Both the position numbers and the translations under genes were made by a program. Below, piece after piece: positions 61,241 to 64,000 of a DNA stretch of 64,000 bases; position 1 is the stretch's first letter; every line of letters begins with the position of its first letter. Source of the DNA: Lachnospiraceae bacterium (GTDB taxonomy: Bacteria; Bacillota; Clostridia; Lachnospirales; Lachnospiraceae); assembly GCA_017542245.1 (NCBI GenBank), contig JAFXXN010000135.1, positions 1-64,000 of the forward strand, in the 5' to 3' direction. Below the pieces are notes generated by a model. It was given only the letters and a program-made list of their open reading frames with translations. It did not search any database and was not told the DNA's origin.

Positions 61241-61269
61241 TTGACAAAGATATTGTAAAAGTGTACTAT
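61241..61269 (+). promoter_or_regulatory. Promoter of the pheST T-box transcript
   Basis: TTGACA (61241-61246), 17 bases, TACTAT (61264-61269). The predicted start near 61276 fits the beginning of the T-box stem I. Confidence 0.75.
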
Positions 61270-61275
61270 ATGTCC

Positions 61276-61597
61276 ATATTCTTTTTGGCGATGAAGATGT
61301 GTAAGTAGTTTTGCAGAGAGATTCCTTAAAGAGAACCGGATGAGGTGAGAGCCGGGAGGAGGCTGCAAAGTGAATTTCAGCATCGGAGCTTCTGACGAAG
61401 TGTTTTCAATCAGAGGGACGGTTCTGTGATTGATTTTTAAACAAATCGTTTACATCTGATCTGTGACTATAAGCGGATGTGTGCTGCGCATTAAGCAGAG
61501 ATTAAAGAGCGGTTAGAAAAGTTTTTCAAAACCGAATCTGGGTGGTACCGCGGGTTATTCTCGTCCCATAATGTTAATCGTTATGGGACGTTTTTTA
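61276..61597 (+). ncRNA. T-box leader controlling pheST
   Basis: A tRNA-sensing riboswitch. Stem I ends with the specifier loop GAATTTCAG, in which TTC (61376-61378) would pair with the tRNA-Phe anticodon. The T-box sequence GGGTGGTACCGCGG contains TGGT (61553-61556) for the NCCA end with discriminator A. The terminator is CGTCCCATAA/TTATGGGACG (61562-61590) with TTTTTT. Uncharged tRNA-Phe would favour the antiterminator and so pheST expression. A REP-like palindrome (61406-61433) is inserted between stem I and the antiterminator. Confidence 0.93.
61406..61433 (+). repeat. REP-like palindrome inside the T-box leader
   Basis: TCAATCAGAGGGACGGTTCT continuing to TGATTGA, identical to copy 1 except in the last inner bases. 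It lies in the linker downstream of stem I, so the sensing and decision parts of the T-box stay intact. Confidence 0.85.
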
Positions 61598-61702
61598 TTG
61601 AAAAAATACTATTGCCGGATGACCGGTAAAGAAAAAAGATTTAGTTAAAGGTGCCGGTGAATAGTATAGAAAAATATTTTTAGGAAAGGTACGGTAAAAA
61701 GT

Positions 61703-62746
61703 ATGCAGAACTTGGACGAATTGAAAATTTCGATCAGTACGATCAAAGATGAGATCGTGAATGGTGTTAAAGAGCTTGCAAGCTCAAAGGCACTTTATGA
61801 ATTTAAGAAGACATTCCTTGATTCAAAGGCAGGCAAGATCAATGCCCTTATGAAGGAAATGAAAAATATCCCCAATGAAATGAAAGCTGAGTTCGGAAAG
61901 AATGTTAATGAATTAAAAACCTGGGCCGGAGACAAATTTGATCAGCTGGATGAGGAAATGAAAAAAGCTGAATCTAAGGCACGTTATGAGAATGAGAAGA
62001 TTGATATCACAATGCCTTCAGTAAAGTGCAAATGTGGTAAGCTCCATCCCGTAACTCAGGTACGTAACCAGCTTATAGATATATTTGGTACCATGGGATT
62101 TGAAGTTTATGACAACTTTGAGATTGAAAATGAATATTACAACCTGACAGCACTTAACATTCCTCAGGACCATCCGGCTCGTGATATGCAGGATACTTTC
62201 TATATATCACCTGATTACCTGTTGATTTCACAGACCAGCGCGGCACAGATTCATGTTATGGAAAATAAGAAGCCTCCGCTCAAAATTCTTTCACCCGGTA
62301 AGGTTTTCCGTTCGGATGATGATGCTACACATTCACCTATGTTCACTCAGATGGAAGGCCTCGTAGTAGATAAGGGCATCACACTTTGTGACCTTAAGGG
62401 CATGCTTGATGTACTCGTAAAGAAGATATTCGGCGAAGGTACTACCACAAGACTTCGTCCTTCATATTTCCCGTTTACCGAGCCCTCGGTAGAAGTAGAT
62501 GTCAGCTGTTTTGAGTGCGGTGGCAAGGGCTGCAGACTATGCAAGGGTACAGGCTGGATAGAGGTACTCGGCGCAGGTATCGTAAACAAGAAAGTATTAG
62601 AGAACTGCGGTATCGACTCAGAAGAATACAGCGGACTTGCATTCGGTGTAGGTATCGAGAGACTTGCAATGCTTAAATACGGCATCAATAATATCAAGTT
62701 ACTGTACGAGTCAGATTTAAGAGTACTTGAGCAGTTAGATGACTAA
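61703..62746 (+). CDS. pheS: Phenylalanyl-tRNA synthetase alpha subunit
   Basis: A 347-residue class II synthetase subunit, slightly longer than E. coli PheS (327). The N-terminal coiled coil (about 1-90) binds tRNA. Motif 2 is [24 protein letters not shown] and motif 3 [18 protein letters not shown] Cys cluster ([12 protein letters not shown]) near 272-283 is the zinc-like knuckle seen in many bacterial PheS proteins. It charges tRNA-Phe with the beta subunit as an alpha2-beta2 enzyme. Expression is controlled by the T-box upstream. ATG 61703 has GGAAAGG-like sequence upstream. Confidence 0.97.
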   Translation: MQNLDELKISISTIKDEIVNGVKELASSKALYEFKKTFLDSKAGKINALMKEMKNIPNEMKAEFGKNVNELKTWAGDKFDQLDEEMKKAESKARYENEKIDITMPSVKCKCGKLHPVTQVRNQLIDIFGTMGFEVYDNFEIENEYYNLTALNIPQDHPARDMQDTFYISPDYLLISQTSAAQIHVMENKKPPLKILSPGKVFRSDDDATHSPMFTQMEGLVVDKGITLCDLKGMLDVLVKKIFGEGTTTRLRPSYFPFTEPSVEVDVSCFECGGKGCRLCKGTGWIEVLGAGIVNKKVLENCGIDSEEYSGLAFGVGIERLAMLKYGINNIKLLYESDLRVLEQLDD

Positions 62747-62748
62747 AA

Positions 62749-62776
62749 TCAATCAGAGAACCGTCCCGGTGATCGA
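62749..62776 (-). repeat. REP-like palindrome between pheS and pheT (inverted)
   Basis: Contains AGAACCGTCCCGGTGAT, the inverted form found at 19227 and 20248. It begins two bases after the pheS stop and ends about 24 bases before pheT. Confidence 0.85.
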
Positions 62777-62800
62777 TAAATATAATTAGGAGGAAAAATC

Positions 62801-64000
62801 ATGTTAGTACCCATAAGTTGGTTAAAAGACTATGTAGATATAGATGTAACCATGGATGAGCTCGAGAAAAAGATGTTCGACTGTGGTTTCGAAGTAGAAG
62901 AGAAATACGAGATAGGTAAAGATATCTCTAAGGTAGTTGTAGGCGAAGTAGTAGAGTGCGAGCCCATCCCCGAGACCCACCTTCACGTATGTAAAGTAAA
63001 TGTTGGCACAGGTGAGAACCTTCAGATCTGCTGTGGTGCAGATAATGTTTGCGTTGGAAAGAAATTCCCTGTAGCTCTTGAGGGAGCACAAGTTTATGCT
63101 ACTGCAAAAGATCATGTGACCATTGAAGGCGTTATGACCATAAAGAAGGGCAAGCTTCGCGGCTATGAGTCATTTGGTATGCTTTGTTCAGGCACGGAAC
63201 TTGGCGTAACAGAGGATATGTACCCCGGCGCAGGCTACAACGGACTTCTGGTATTACCCGATGACGCAGCACCCGGTGCAGATGTAAAGCCCATCTTAGG
63301 ACTTGATGATTATATCTTCGACGTATCCATTACAGCAAACCGTCCTGACTGCCAGAGTATCTTCGGCTTAGCCAGAGAAGTGGCAGCAGTACTTGAAAAG
63401 CCTGTAAAGGAGCCGGCACTTAACTATACCGAAAACGGAAAAGCAAAAGACGGTTTCAAGGTAACAGTAGAAGCACAGGATCTTTGCCCTCGTTATATCG
63501 GACATTATGTATCGGATGTAACTATCGGCGAGTCACCCGCATGGATGAAGAGAAGACTTGCACTTGTAGGACTTAAAGCCATTTCAAATATCGTAGATAT
63601 CACTAACTATGTATTAAAAGAAATCGGCCAGCCTATGCATGCATTTGATGAGAATTACCTTGAGGGAAATGCTATCAATGTCAGACGTGCAAAAGATGGC
63701 GAGAAAATCCAGACACTTGACGAGAAAGAATTTGCACTTAATAATTCAAACCTTGTAATCTGTGACGGCGTAAAGCCCGTAGCACTTGCAGGTATCATGG
63801 GAGGTCTCAATTCCGAGATCAGAGATACCACAAGCGGAGTAGTATTTGAGTCAGCAAAATTCGCTCGTGACAATATCAGAAAAAGCTCAAGAGCATTAGG
63901 ACAGAGCTCAGATTCCAGCGCACGTTTTGCAAAGGGCGTTGATGAATATTCAACAGTTATGGCTATGAAGAGAGCACTTCACTTGGTAGAAGAGCTCGGA
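62801..64000 (+). CDS. pheT: Phenylalanyl-tRNA synthetase beta subunit (partial)
   Basis: The first 400 codons of the beta subunit; the gene runs past the end of the window (full length is about 800). MLVPISWLKDYVDIDVTMDEL is the standard start. The tRNA-binding EMAP-like domain covers about 40-150 (GEVVECEPIPETHLHVCKVNVG), followed by the B3/B4 editing domain (ANRPDCQSIFGLAREVAAV; GIMGGLNSEI). AGGAGG lies before ATG 62801. It is co-transcribed with pheS. Confidence 0.97.
   Translation, partial: MLVPISWLKDYVDIDVTMDELEKKMFDCGFEVEEKYEIGKDISKVVVGEVVECEPIPETHLHVCKVNVGTGENLQICCGADNVCVGKKFPVALEGAQVYATAKDHVTIEGVMTIKKGKLRGYESFGMLCSGTELGVTEDMYPGAGYNGLLVLPDDAAPGADVKPILGLDDYIFDVSITANRPDCQSIFGLAREVAAVLEKPVKEPALNYTENGKAKDGFKVTVEAQDLCPRYIGHYVSDVTIGESPAWMKRRLALVGLKAISNIVDITNYVLKEIGQPMHAFDENYLEGNAINVRRAKDGEKIQTLDEKEFALNNSNLVICDGVKPVALAGIMGGLNSEIRDTTSGVVFESAKFARDNIRKSSRALGQSSDSSARFAKGVDEYSTVMAMKRALHLVEELG

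Noticed and set aside
1..64000. Prophage, integrative element or insertion sequence
   Set aside because: No integrase, transposase, capsid, relaxase or attachment-site pair was seen; only small non-coding repeats and gene remnants suggest past mobility.

Overview
The window looks like a chromosomal segment of a low-GC Gram-positive anaerobe, most likely a member of the Lachnospiraceae (Butyrivibrio/Pseudobutyrivibrio-like). The basis is strong AGGAGG ribosome binding sites, sigma-A promoters with 17-bp spacers, a T-box on pheST, D-lactate dehydrogenase, YesM/YesN control of sugar uptake, and several Firmicutes-type ABC cassettes with two-component or GntR regulators. The placement rests on gene content and style, not on a marker-gene search.

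Layout. 1-7262 is an accessory run: a DUF4143-type ATPase, a P-loop kinase-like protein, a nucleotidyltransferase, a GNAT acetyltransferase, D-lactate dehydrogenase, a metallophosphoesterase, a HAD phosphatase and an MBL-fold hydrolase. 7439-12130 is an XRE regulator with a heterodimeric ABC exporter, followed by a decayed copy of part of the MBL gene. 12253-16200 holds a membrane-anchored protein, a DUF402 protein, a MATE exporter and an AEC transporter. 16505-20163 is a response regulator / ABC / permease / histidine kinase module with four helically phased operator repeats. 20280-22923 has a COG3044-type ATPase, then an intergenic stretch holding an apparently complete transcription unit for a 21-residue peptide, a long inverted-repeat element and a structured leader RNA. 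22942-26388 is an SGNH hydrolase, a Uma2-type pseudogene and a TetR-controlled operon. 26933-39140 mixes a methyltransferase, a Smr-less MutS2, lipoproteins, a DUF234-type ATPase, an exported protein, an MBL hydrolase, a phosphoglycerate-mutase-like protein, an EAL protein interrupted by an amber codon, and a cysteine-rich membrane protein.

From 39296 the content is more core-like: proS, a MATE exporter with a secreted histidine acid phosphatase, a membrane-anchored FKBP/trigger-factor-like foldase, two poorly known genes, rpsB-tsf, a chemotaxis receptor, a ytr-like GntR/ABC operon, a carbohydrate ABC importer with its YesM/YesN pair, and T-box-controlled pheS-pheT (pheT runs off the window).

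Three dispersed repeat families stand out. One is a 28-bp REP/BIME-like palindrome built around GGGACGGTTCT, with about ten copies, including one inside the T-box leader and two 109-bp compound copies flanking a kinase gene. A second sits directly after terminator T-tracts. A third follows stop codons. None of the 54 complete genes called here ends in TAG, while the only in-frame TAG seen inside a conserved protein replaces a conserved glutamine of an EAL domain.
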